Positions 35,411 to 43,526 of a stretch of 64,000 nucleotides of DNA are shown here, piece by piece (position 1 is the first letter of the stretch; each line of letters opens with the position of its first letter). The position numbers and the translations under genes are program-made. The DNA comes from Candidatus Thermochlorobacteriaceae bacterium (GTDB lineage: Bacteria; Bacteroidota; Chlorobiia; Chlorobiales; Thermochlorobacteraceae): NCBI GenBank assembly GCA_029263855.1, contig JAJUFC010000011.1, forward strand, positions 1-64,000, in the 5' to 3' direction. The notes below the pieces were generated by a model that saw nothing but the letters and a program-made list of their open reading frames with translations, made no database searches and was not told the origin of the DNA.

Positions 35411-35439
35411 TTGACATTTCGATCGTTTCTATCTAAAAT
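35411..35439 (+). promoter_or_regulatory. Consensus sigma70 promoter for lipA
   Basis: TTGACA at 35411-35416, a spacer of exactly 17 bases, and TAAAAT at 35434-35439, 20 bases before the lipA start codon. This is a near-perfect -35/-10 pair and differs from the -33/-7 (TTTG/TAnnTTTG) promoters of Bacteroidetes proper, so it is also a taxonomic hint. The short 5' leader leaves little room for more than a ribosome site. Confidence 0.75.
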
Positions 35440-35459
35440 TGCAAAAAGGTTTCCGTAAG

Positions 35460-36347
35460 ATGATTAAAGTAGATTCCTTAAACGTCATAGAATCTCCCGC
35501 GCCACGCGCTCCCCGTCCCGATTGGCTCAAAGTGAAAATCCCGACAGGCGAAGGCTATTCGCGCCTGAAATCGCTGGTTGATACTTACAAGTTGCACACG
35601 GTTTGCGAGGAGGCGCGTTGTCCGAACATCGGTGAATGTTGGGCTTCGGGGACGGCGACGATTATGATTTTAGGCGACACTTGCACGCGCTCGTGCGGCT
35701 TTTGCGCAGTGAAAACAGGTCGCCCAACCGAGTTGGATTTAGCCGAACCCAAGCGCGTGGGCGAGATGGTCAAGATTATGAACCTGCGCCATACGGTCAT
35801 TACCAGCGTCAATCGCGATGAACTCAACGACGGTGGCGCAAGCATTTGGGCTGAAACGATTCGCGAAATTCGAAAGCAACACCCAACCACGAAAATTGAA
35901 GTCTTGATTCCTGATTTTCAAGGCGATACGGACGCGATGGACACAGTCTTTCGGGAGTGCCCCGATATTCTAAATCACAACACCGAAACCGTGCCACGCC
36001 TTTATCGAATCGTGCGCCCGCAAGCCAAGTATCAGCGCACGCTTGACCTGCTCCGACGCGCAAAGGAGCAGTTCAATCTCGTTACAAAGTCGGGCGTGAT
36101 GGTCGGGCTGGGAGAAACGCCCGAAGAAGTCATAGAAGTTATGAAAGATTTGCGCGCCGTCCATTGTGATATTATGAGCATCGGACAATATCTGCAACCT
36201 ACGAAAGCCCATTTGCCGATTGCGCGTTATGTGCCACTTGAAGAATTTGAGATGTATCGCCGTGTTGGATTGGAGATGGGTTTTCACCACGTGGAGTCTG
36301 CTCCGCTTGTTCGCAGTTCGTATCATGCGGCGGAGCAAGCCAAGTAA
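35460..36347 (+). CDS. lipA: Lipoyl synthase
   Basis: A radical-SAM enzyme that inserts two sulfurs into octanoyl-protein to make lipoyl groups, needed by the E2 encoded nearby. From the ATG at 35460 it has 295 residues. Auxiliary cluster ligands are C49, C54 and C60 (CEEARCPNIGEC); the radical-SAM cluster ligands are C75-x3-C79-x2-C82. The C-terminal APLVRSSYHA carries the conserved Ser that also binds the auxiliary cluster. The length is normal. An upstream in-frame TTG would overlap the promoter and is rejected. Confidence 0.97.
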   Translation: MIKVDSLNVIESPAPRAPRPDWLKVKIPTGEGYSRLKSLVDTYKLHTVCEEARCPNIGECWASGTATIMILGDTCTRSCGFCAVKTGRPTELDLAEPKRVGEMVKIMNLRHTVITSVNRDELNDGGASIWAETIREIRKQHPTTKIEVLIPDFQGDTDAMDTVFRECPDILNHNTETVPRLYRIVRPQAKYQRTLDLLRRAKEQFNLVTKSGVMVGLGETPEEVIEVMKDLRAVHCDIMSIGQYLQPTKAHLPIARYVPLEEFEMYRRVGLEMGFHHVESAPLVRSSYHAAEQAK

Positions 36348-36366
36348 TATCCTTAATTCATTGAAA

Positions 36367-37434
36367 ATGAAGATTACTTCACTCTTCTTAATTTTTGCGC
36401 TCTTTCCTCTTTACTCACAAGAATATGACTCGTCGGGATTTAATCCCAAGACCTTGCTCTATAAAGGTGAAGAACGGTTTCTCGCCAATGTCAAGCAACT
36501 GACTTTTGAAGGCGAAAATGCCGAAGCCTATCTCTCGTTTGATGAAACAAAAATTATTTTTCAATCGCGCAGAGGCAACGGCGATTGCGACCAAATTTAT
36601 GTAATGAACCTTGATGGTTCTGGGAAACGCTTAGTGAGCACGGGCAAAGGGCGCACGACCTGCTCCTATTTTTTGCCTGACGGAAAAACGATTCTCTATG
36701 CGTCGACGCATTTAGCCGATACCGCCTGCCCGCCCCCGCCGAGCATGTCGAAAGGCTATACTTGGGCGTTGTATAAAGGCTATGATATTTTCCTTGCTAA
36801 CGCTGATGGGAGCAACTTGCGGCGCATCACTTCCACAAAAGGCTACGACGCCGAAGCAACGGTTTCACCTACGGGCGATAAAGTTGTCTTTACCTCCGTG
36901 CGCGATGGTGATTTAGAACTCTACGAAATGAATTTAGATGGAAGCAATCAAAAGCGATTAACGAATCATCTGGGCTACGATGGCGGAGCATTTTATTCAT
37001 GGGACGGCAAAAAAATCGTGTTCCGCGCCTCGTCGCCTGATTCAAGCGAGGCAGACTCTTACAAAGCGTTGCTTCGCGAAGGGCTAGTGCGCCCAAACAA
37101 AATGGAATTATTTGTAATGAATTCCGATGGGAGCAATCGCAAACAACTGACTTTCAACGGCAAGGCGAACTTTGCGCCGTTCTTTTACCCTGACAATCGC
37201 ACGATTGCATTTTCTACAAATGTCGCCGATACACAACGCGGGCGAAATTTTGACATTCATTTGATTGATGCTGAAAATCCTGAAAAGTTAGTTCGCGTTA
37301 CCTTTTGTCCTGAGTTTGACGGATTCCCTGTATTTACAAGAGACGGCAAGAAAATTATTTTTTCTTCTAATCGTAACAGCAAACGCTATGGCGATACAAA
37401 TGTGTTTATCGCTGATTGGATTTTTAAGCCTTAA
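36367..37434 (+). CDS. TolB-like beta-propeller protein (PD40 repeats), exported
   Basis: A protein of about 355 residues from the ATG at 36367; the frame upstream of it lies inside lipA. The signal peptide is SLFLIFALFPLYSQ. The rest has at least five repeats of the WD40-like Tol-Pal/PD40 type, each with a core like 'I..MNLDGS..KRL' or 'LFVMNSDGSNRKQLT' followed by 'P.GD/FYPDNRTIAFST'. This forms a six-bladed propeller in the periplasm or on the surface. The strong repeat similarity is to TolB, but the N-terminal TolB domain is missing, so it is unlikely to be TolB itself. Partner unknown. Confidence 0.82.
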   Translation: MKITSLFLIFALFPLYSQEYDSSGFNPKTLLYKGEERFLANVKQLTFEGENAEAYLSFDETKIIFQSRRGNGDCDQIYVMNLDGSGKRLVSTGKGRTTCSYFLPDGKTILYASTHLADTACPPPPSMSKGYTWALYKGYDIFLANADGSNLRRITSTKGYDAEATVSPTGDKVVFTSVRDGDLELYEMNLDGSNQKRLTNHLGYDGGAFYSWDGKKIVFRASSPDSSEADSYKALLREGLVRPNKMELFVMNSDGSNRKQLTFNGKANFAPFFYPDNRTIAFSTNVADTQRGRNFDIHLIDAENPEKLVRVTFCPEFDGFPVFTRDGKKIIFSSNRNSKRYGDTNVFIADWIFKP

Positions 37435-37482
37435 CTCTAATCAAATCAACTGAATCACATTAACCATTAAATCTTCATCACT

Positions 37483-38091
37483 ATGGGAACAGGAATCTAT
37501 GTGATGCTCTATTGGGCGGTTGGCGTATTCTGCGCCATCCTCTTTTTAGGTGAGGAACTTTTCCCTCAAAAAAAGCAGGAAAGAGATTGGAAGCGAATTT
37601 TATTGGTCTTCACTTCTCTGCTTCTCGTTATTTTCAATGCGTATATCTACAAGAACTCTACCGAAACACTGGGACGACCGCTCGATTATGTCTCTATGCT
37701 TGTTTTCGGTTTAGGCAATGGAATTTGCGAGACATTTATTTTTATTGCGTGCTTTAAGCTTGGTGAATCTTGGATGGCGAAATATACCGACAAAAAGCCG
37801 TTTTTATTTTTAGGCGGACTTTTAATTTTTATGGCTTTTAGTGGCTTTATTCACGGCACATTTTGGATTAACGAATTTCCGCCGCATCTTACTTCCGACC
37901 CTGAAAAAATGTTCTATAAATCTTTTTTTATGCCTCTACAATTTGGATTAGCGATTAGTTGGGCGTTGATTTATTTTCTATATCGTGATATTTGGACCGT
38001 CGCACTATTACATATCATTGTTGATGTATCTGTTATTTACTCCATTCACTACTCACTATTTTCACGAAATATTATCACTGCTGGACTATGA
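37483..38091 (+). CDS. Polytopic membrane protein, uncharacterised
   Basis: A 202-residue protein with about six membrane helices (MLYWAVGVFCAILFL; ILLVFTSLLLVIFNAYI; FLGGLLIFMAFSGFI; IALLHIIVDVSVIYS type). Residues in the membrane segments include GNGICETFIFIACFKLGE, SGFIHGTFW and LLHIIVDV, a scattered Glu/His pattern reminiscent of CPBP-type (CAAX) intramembrane proteases, but the EExxxR motif is absent. No confident family. Its stop overlaps the start of the NAD-binding gene (ATGA), so the two products are likely made together. Confidence 0.6.
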   Translation: MGTGIYVMLYWAVGVFCAILFLGEELFPQKKQERDWKRILLVFTSLLLVIFNAYIYKNSTETLGRPLDYVSMLVFGLGNGICETFIFIACFKLGESWMAKYTDKKPFLFLGGLLIFMAFSGFIHGTFWINEFPPHLTSDPEKMFYKSFFMPLQFGLAISWALIYFLYRDIWTVALLHIIVDVSVIYSIHYSLFSRNIITAGL

Positions 38092-38765
38092 AAAAATTTG
38101 AAGGAAAAGTATTAGTCGTTGGCGCAACAGGTCGCACGGGGCTGTGGGTAGTTCGTCGCCTCCAACACTACGGTATTGAAGTGCGTGCATTCGCTCGCAA
38201 AGCCGATAAACTTGCCGAGTTTAGAAATCTTGAAGTTTCACTTGGCAAAATTCAGAATACTTCCGCTCTTCGTAGTGCGGTATCGGGCTGCAATGCTATC
38301 ATTTGCACCATTGGTGCAAGCGAACTGATTGGCGAGGCGTCTCCCGTTCAAGTGGACGGCGACGGCATTATTCGTCTTGTGGATATTGCACGAGAAAATG
38401 ACGTTAAGAAATTTATCTTAGTCAGTTCTATCGCCGTTACGAAGCCTTTTCACCCACTTAATTTATTTGGTGGCGTGCTCTCTCAAAAACTGCGCTCCGA
38501 AAATCATCTGCGGAGCATCTATGGAAAAGATGGTTTTACCTACACTGTGATTCGTCCCGGAGGCTTAAAAGATGGCGAACCATTTAAATACCAACTTCAA
38601 ACAGGCAAAGGTGATACGATTTCAGGTGTAATTGATAGAGCCGATGTCGCCGAGCTTGCCGTGCTTTCCCTTTGGACAAAGCGCGTAGAAAATGAAACTT
38701 TTGAGGTTATTCGCACGTCGCCTGCAGAGCAAAAGTCGCTTGAAATTTACTTAGAAAAAATTTAA
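38088..38765 (+). CDS. NAD(P)-binding Rossmann protein, NmrA/atypical SDR type
   Basis: A 225-residue protein beginning KVLVVGATGRTGLWVVRRL, with the GxxGxxG dinucleotide motif, then VRAFARKADKL, IICTIGAS and FILVSSIAV. It continues with a VIRPGGLKDGEP segment, standard for atypical short-chain dehydrogenases of the NmrA/HSCARG class. The usual SDR YxxxK catalytic pair is not obvious, so it may sense redox state or reduce a quinone- or flavin-like partner. It is coupled to the membrane protein upstream, suggesting a joint task. Substrate unknown. Confidence 0.8.
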   Translation: MKKFEGKVLVVGATGRTGLWVVRRLQHYGIEVRAFARKADKLAEFRNLEVSLGKIQNTSALRSAVSGCNAIICTIGASELIGEASPVQVDGDGIIRLVDIARENDVKKFILVSSIAVTKPFHPLNLFGGVLSQKLRSENHLRSIYGKDGFTYTVIRPGGLKDGEPFKYQLQTGKGDTISGVIDRADVAELAVLSLWTKRVENETFEVIRTSPAEQKSLEIYLEKI

Positions 38766-38804
38766 AGAGATTTTATGTAGGTCTTTTTAAGTGTCGCTAT
38801 TTCA

Positions 38805-39911
38805 ATGGCTTACAAAAAAATATCTGTTAAAAAATTACTGCAATGGTTTTTAAAGAATAAGCGCGATTTGCCATGGCGAAAGACCAAAAATCCCTATCAC
38901 ATTTGGATTTCAGAGGTGATGCTCCAGCAAACGCAGGTGGCGACCGTAGTTCCCTACTACTATCGTTTTTTGGAGAAATTTCCTACCATCAAAGCGTTAG
39001 CAGAAGCCCAAACCGACGAATTGATGAAGTGTTGGGAAGGGCTTGGCTACTACGCACGGGCTCGCAATCTGCAACATGCGGCGCAAACAGTGATGCGGGA
39101 GCATGGCGGTAATCTTCCGAAAACACATGAAGCCTTACAGTCGCTCAAAGGTTTCGGAGCATATACATCAGCAAGCGTCGCCAGCCTTGCCTTTGGTGAA
39201 GATTGTGCCGCGATTGACGGCAATGTGCTCCGCGTGTTTGCGCGTCTTTATGCGATTGCAGATGATATTCGCCTGCCTGCTACAAAATCCAAAATTGAGC
39301 AATTAGCAACGCTTAATCTTCCAAAAGGTAGAGCGGGCGAATTTAACGAAGCCGTGATGGAACTCGGTGCAACAGTCTGCACGCCCAAAAATCCGCAATG
39401 CTCCGCGTGCCCTCTCAATCAAGACTGTGCCGCCTTCCAGCAAGATGCGGTTTTATCTTATCCTTTCAAGTCAGCAAAGCCGAAAATTCCGCACAAAGAA
39501 ATTGCGATTGGAATTGTTCAGCGCGAGGGCAAGGTGTTAATTGCACTGCGCCCGCCTGACGGATTGCTCGGAAATCTTTGGGAATTTCCGGGCGGAAAAA
39601 AAGAACTGAACGAAACGCTTGTGGAATGTTGCAAACGCGAAGTTGAGGAAGAAACAGGATTGCAAGTTCAGGTCGGGGAGCGAATTGCGGTTGTCAAGCA
39701 CACTTACACGCACTTCAAAATTACACTTCATGCGTTTTTATGCACCTATCAAAGCGGTGAAGCGCATCCCAAAAGTAGTCAAGATGTTCGCTGGGTTGCG
39801 CTCCACGAGCTTAACCAATTTGCGTTTCCTAAAGCCAATAAATCAGTAATCACAGCCCTGCTACGCAGGAGTGAATCGTCAGTCGGCACGCTCTTTGAGC
39901 CGATGGTTTGA
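38805..39911 (+). CDS. mutY: Adenine DNA glycosylase MutY
   Basis: Removes A mispaired with 8-oxoguanine. The 368 residues show the catalytic Glu37 in SEVMLQQTQV, the helix-hairpin-helix LKGFGAYTSASVASLAFG, and Asp138 in AAIDGNVLRV. The [4Fe-4S] cluster uses C192-x6-C199-x2-C202-x5-C208. The C-terminal domain (from ~225) is the Nudix-like MutT-type recognition domain, with a LWEFPGGKKELNE segment and REVEEETG. The catalytic Tyr position found in MUTYH is Tyr120 here. Its partner OGG1-type glycosylase is encoded at 26.6-27.5 kb. Confidence 0.95.
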   Translation: MAYKKISVKKLLQWFLKNKRDLPWRKTKNPYHIWISEVMLQQTQVATVVPYYYRFLEKFPTIKALAEAQTDELMKCWEGLGYYARARNLQHAAQTVMREHGGNLPKTHEALQSLKGFGAYTSASVASLAFGEDCAAIDGNVLRVFARLYAIADDIRLPATKSKIEQLATLNLPKGRAGEFNEAVMELGATVCTPKNPQCSACPLNQDCAAFQQDAVLSYPFKSAKPKIPHKEIAIGIVQREGKVLIALRPPDGLLGNLWEFPGGKKELNETLVECCKREVEEETGLQVQVGERIAVVKHTYTHFKITLHAFLCTYQSGEAHPKSSQDVRWVALHELNQFAFPKANKSVITALLRRSESSVGTLFEPMV

Positions 39912-39919
39912 GCGAGAAT

Positions 39920-40297
39920 TTAATGTCCTAAATAAATCGATTGGTCAGGAATCAGGACAGTAACATCGCCATAGAGTTTAGACTGACAGCCTAATCGTGA
40001 GGAGAGCGTAAGCCCGACGGCTTCGTCCAATTGCTCCTCTTCCTCGTCGGTCATTTCCGGCAAATTCTCCATGCCCTTTTTGACAATCACATGGCAAGTT
40101 GAGCAGGCGCATACGCCGCCGCAGTTATGTTGAAGGTGAATGGCGTTTTCCATGCACGCATGAAGGATTGAAGTTCCTTCATCGACTTCCAAGACAACGC
40201 TTTTATCAGGCTGGTTATGGAAAAGCAAGGTAAGTTTATGGCGTCGGGTTTGGGTGGAATCGGTTGGAGTATTTATGGCACTTGCTTGAGCAGTCAT
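39920..40297 (-). CDS. [2Fe-2S] ferredoxin, adrenodoxin/Isc type
   Basis: A 125-residue ferredoxin. The cluster Cys residues follow the Isc-type spacing: C59, C65, C68 and C104 (C-x5-C-x2-C ... C), with an additional C63. The fold cues are EVDEGTSILHACMENAIHL before the cluster loop and SSRLGCQSKLYGDVTVLIP after it. The N-terminal ~20 residues are Thr/Ser-rich and not conserved. It would carry electrons for iron-sulfur assembly, a P450 or another oxygenase; no isc gene is nearby. Convergent with mutY, 8 bases apart. Confidence 0.88.
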   Translation of the reverse strand: MTAQASAINTPTDSTQTRRHKLTLLFHNQPDKSVVLEVDEGTSILHACMENAIHLQHNCGGVCACSTCHVIVKKGMENLPEMTDEEEEQLDEAVGLTLSSRLGCQSKLYGDVTVLIPDQSIYLGH

Positions 40298-40396
40298 TGT
40301 TCGCTTGAAATTTGGTTGAAGTGCGTTTTTAGAACAACGAACATTTGTGGGTCTTTTGAACGTTCAGGAAATACATTCAGGAAATAAGAGCGGCGA

Positions 40397-41176
40397 TTAT
40401 GCGCGGGGTTTGTTACGGAAGCGCAACTCCATTTCGCGCACTTTGAGTTGAAGTTCTTCCATTGGAAGTTGCAGGTAATAATTGACAAGGTCGCGAATCA
40501 TGAGAAGTCGTGAAGAGCTATCGGTAATGAGCCCTTGCTGACGTTTTTGGTCTAAAATCTGGTAGAGATTGGGGTTTTGAAGTTCTTCGAGGCTGAGGAC
40601 ATAAAGTTCGTTGCCCTTTTGAGCGCCGTCGCGAATGGCTAATTTTTCAGGTGCAACTTGCATAGGGGAGGCGGGTGGTGTTGCCATTGGTGCCGATGCA
40701 GGTAAAGCGGGAGACGGTGCATCGGTTTCGCCTTTGGATTTCATCATGCGATTGGTTGTCTCGCGCAATCGCTGTGAAAGAATTTTAATGAAGTTGAGTA
40801 GGATTTTAATGGCTTCTGTCGGGCGGCTCTGCAACATTCGATCGAAATTATACTTCGGCATTACAAGCAGTTCCGAGTATTCTTTGACAACTGCCGAGGC
40901 AGAGCGTTTTTGCTGTTCAAAGAGCGACATTTCGCCGAGCAACGCACCTGGTCCGAGCGTCATAAATACTTCATCTTCTCCTGATGCGTTTTTTTTGGAA
41001 AGTTCAACTTTGCCTGACAAAATCACATACATAATTTGACCTACAATCAAATTCTCGCGGAACAACACGTAGTTCGGTTCAAACCCTTTCACAAAGGCAT
41101 ACTTGATAATTTGCTCATATTCTTCTTGCGAGATTCCTTCAAAGATAGGAATACTGGTTGGGTCAATTTTTTGCAT
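40397..41176 (-). CDS. Cyclic nucleotide-binding domain protein
   Basis: A 259-residue soluble protein. Residues ~10-135 form a CAP-like beta-roll: PIFEGISQEEYEQIIKYAFV, LFRENLIVGQIMYVILSGKVELS, and the phosphate-binding cassette GALLGEMSLFEQQKRSASAVV with its Glu and Arg in place. A Pro/Ala-rich linker (~150-175) is followed by a helical C-terminal part (LYVLSLEELQNPNLYQILD, NYYLQLPMEELQLKV) that is not a DNA-binding HTH. It probably senses cAMP or c-di-nucleotide and acts on a protein partner. The PxxP-like linker is unusual. No operon partner is obvious beyond the ferredoxin 100 bases downstream. Confidence 0.8.
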   Translation of the reverse strand: MQKIDPTSIPIFEGISQEEYEQIIKYAFVKGFEPNYVLFRENLIVGQIMYVILSGKVELSKKNASGEDEVFMTLGPGALLGEMSLFEQQKRSASAVVKEYSELLVMPKYNFDRMLQSRPTEAIKILLNFIKILSQRLRETTNRMMKSKGETDAPSPALPASAPMATPPASPMQVAPEKLAIRDGAQKGNELYVLSLEELQNPNLYQILDQKRQQGLITDSSSRLLMIRDLVNYYLQLPMEELQLKVREMELRFRNKPRA

Positions 41177-41241
41177 TGTGGATTTTTAACTCAAAAAGTT
41201 TTTGTAACGGCAAATATAAAAGTTCACTTGTGAAAAACAAT

Positions 41242-42204
41242 TTAATGATGGTGTGCATGCAATTGACGGTGAAATTCGCCTCTATTCTCGCTTAAAGTTT
41301 GCTGATGTCCGATGTGTTTATGGACATGCTCGTTCTCGAGTTGAATCGTTACGTGGTCGATGTTGAAACGCTCTTTGAGCAATTTATTGATGCTGAGAAT
41401 AAGAGTTTGACTGCAATCATACTCGTCAACAACAATGTGGCAACTAAGCGCATTGACGCCTGATGTGATTGCCCAAATATGAAGGTCGTGCAGGTCGACG
41501 ACGTGTTCATGAGCGCGAAGTTCCTTTTCAACAGAGGCAATATCCAAGTCGTGAGGCACACTTTCCAAGAGCACATCGACCGATTCGCTGACAACATTCC
41601 ACCCGCCGCGCACAATCAGCATGGCAATGAGCATGCTAATAATGGAGTCGAAGGCTTGCCAGCCCGTCAAGGCAATCAATCCCGCCGCAACCAAAACGCC
41701 GATTGACCCCATCAAATCCGAAAGCACGTGCAAGTATGCGGCTTTGACATTTACGCTACTTTCTTTTGAGCGATGCAGCAGCCAAGCACTTATCACATTT
41801 GCCAACAAGCCAATGCCGCCAAAGAGCATCATTTCTTCGGTATGGATTTTCCTTGGTGAGCCGAAGCGTGCGATGGCTTCATAACAAATGAAAATTGCAA
41901 TCAGGCAAAGAATCGTGCCGTTGAGCAAGGCGGCGAGAATTTCAATACGGTAAAATCCATAGGTGCGCTTTTTCGTCGCTGGCTTTGAAGCCAAGTATAC
42001 AGCAAGAGAACTTACAAGCAGCGCAAAGACATCGGTAACCATGTGCCCCGCATCAGCAAGAAGTGCAAGGCTTCCGCTTATCAAGCCTCCAACAAGTTCA
42101 ACTAAAAAAATAACTGCGGTAACTAAGGTTGAGAGAAATAGCCCCCGCGATGCAGTCGTGCTCTTTTCGAGTTTCTCTTGATAAATGTGTTGATTATGTT
42201 CCAT
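41242..42204 (-). CDS. Cation diffusion facilitator (zinc/cobalt exporter, CzcD-like)
   Basis: A 320-residue membrane exporter that swaps Zn2+, Co2+ or similar for H+. Six membrane helices precede a cytoplasmic ferredoxin-like domain. The transport site residues are ALLADAGHMVTD in helix 2 (His and Asp) and LHVLSDLMGSIG in helix 5 (His and Asp), the Zn-type HD-HD pattern. The domain ends in a His-rich tail (HVHKHIGH, HRQLHAHHH), which could bind metal, and there is also a His at the N-terminus (MEHNQHIYQ). Lone gene in a minus-strand run. Confidence 0.92.
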   Translation of the reverse strand: MEHNQHIYQEKLEKSTTASRGLFLSTLVTAVIFLVELVGGLISGSLALLADAGHMVTDVFALLVSSLAVYLASKPATKKRTYGFYRIEILAALLNGTILCLIAIFICYEAIARFGSPRKIHTEEMMLFGGIGLLANVISAWLLHRSKESSVNVKAAYLHVLSDLMGSIGVLVAAGLIALTGWQAFDSIISMLIAMLIVRGGWNVVSESVDVLLESVPHDLDIASVEKELRAHEHVVDLHDLHIWAITSGVNALSCHIVVDEYDCSQTLILSINKLLKERFNIDHVTIQLENEHVHKHIGHQQTLSENRGEFHRQLHAHHH

Positions 42205-42254
42205 TTTTACATTTGCCTTGATGCTGTTTGGAAATTACAAAATCTGCATCACAC

Positions 42255-43526
42255 TTATTCACGGTTTAAGGAGAGTTTCTCAGAAAGTTCCGCTGCACGT
42301 TTAGCAGGATAAATGCTTGCGAAGAGGGTTACAAGAAATGCCATAGCCGCCGTCCACACAAAATCCCACCCCTCAATGACCACAGGATATGCTTTAACGA
42401 TAAAGGCGTTTCCGTAGGGCAGTTTGACCAGTCCGTATTGCGCTTGAAGAAACGCAATGCCATAGCCCAGCGCAAGCCCGCAGGCAACGCCGATTGCTCC
42501 GATGAGCGCGCCCTCAATGAGAAAAATATGCTGGACGTCTTTGGAAGTTAATCCAATGCATCGCAGGAAATAGAGGTCGCGACGCTTCTCAATCGCCGTC
42601 ATTGTGAGTGAGCCGATGAGCGAGAGCGACGCGACAACGATAATGAGCATCAAGGCGGCGAAACTTCCCCACTTCTCCATTTTCATCACGCGAAAAAGGT
42701 CGCTGAACTTATCTTCAAGCCGCGTGAGTTGAAGCGTATTTTCCAATCCATTTTCCTTGACCCATTTTTCCACAGCAGTCTGCAATGCCTCGTCGGATAT
42801 AGGTTTTCCGAAGACGTCTTTTTTCGGACGAATATCAATTCCTGTTACTTCGTTTTCGGCATAATCAAAAACGCGCTTCCCTGCGTTCAGCGTAGCCAAG
42901 ACATACACGTCGTCATAGACGCGGTGCGTGCGAAAGAAATTCTCGACGCGCATCATGGGCAGGTCAGGTTGCTTTTTCGTGAGCGGATTTTGTATCGCTT
43001 CCAACCCCTCGTCAATCATCTTCGCGCTAATGATGGCGATTTCATGTTGATACATCGCTCCAAGCCGATTGGCGACGCCGCCTCCAACGGCAAGGTCTTG
43101 GTCGCCAAATCGTCTCCGAACATCCATATAGCCTACAAGTTGCTTGATTGCACTTTGCTCAATCGCCTTCATCACCACTACACTGCTTTTCTCTTTGGCG
43201 GCTATGAGCACTTTGCCTTCAATAAAACGCTCTGCCGATGCCACTTCAGGCAAACTTCGCAACGCATTTAGCATAGACTCCGTAACCTTAATCGTCTGTC
43301 CCTCTTTGGCAATGAGTTGCACATTGCTATCAATCGTGAGAAATAGCCCGCTGACAATCCCACGAAATCCGTTCAAAACTGAAAGCACAACACAAATCAC
43401 GGTAACACCAATTACAATGCCCGCAATGCTGATTCTCGTAATGATATTGATACTTCTTACTGTCTTTTTTGCAAATATGAACCTTTTTGAAATTAAAATT
43501 TTTATTGCAATAACAGAATTTTTCAT
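42255..43526 (-). CDS. LolC/E-like ABC transporter permease (second)
   Basis: A 423-residue MacB/FtsX-fold membrane protein from the ATG at 43526, which forms ATGA with the stop of its neighbour; the frame upstream belongs to that neighbour. It begins with an ISKRFIFAKKTVRSIN amphipathic start, then TM1 (IAGIVIGVTVICVVLSVLNG), a periplasmic domain of about 200 residues, and three C-terminal helices (FAALMLIIVVASLSLIGSL; IEGALIGAIGVACGLALGYG; FVWTAAMAFLVTLFASIYPA). The P-A-x-R-A-A end is typical of LolC/LolE. Such pairs extract outer-membrane lipoproteins in concert with an ATPase (LolD), which is not in this window. Confidence 0.85.
   Translation of the reverse strand: MKNSVIAIKILISKRFIFAKKTVRSINIITRISIAGIVIGVTVICVVLSVLNGFRGIVSGLFLTIDSNVQLIAKEGQTIKVTESMLNALRSLPEVASAERFIEGKVLIAAKEKSSVVVMKAIEQSAIKQLVGYMDVRRRFGDQDLAVGGGVANRLGAMYQHEIAIISAKMIDEGLEAIQNPLTKKQPDLPMMRVENFFRTHRVYDDVYVLATLNAGKRVFDYAENEVTGIDIRPKKDVFGKPISDEALQTAVEKWVKENGLENTLQLTRLEDKFSDLFRVMKMEKWGSFAALMLIIVVASLSLIGSLTMTAIEKRRDLYFLRCIGLTSKDVQHIFLIEGALIGAIGVACGLALGYGIAFLQAQYGLVKLPYGNAFIVKAYPVVIEGWDFVWTAAMAFLVTLFASIYPAKRAAELSEKLSLNRE

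Noticed and set aside
36220-36366. Longer start for the TolB-like protein
   Set aside because: This part lies within lipA, and the ATG at 36367 is directly followed by a good signal peptide.
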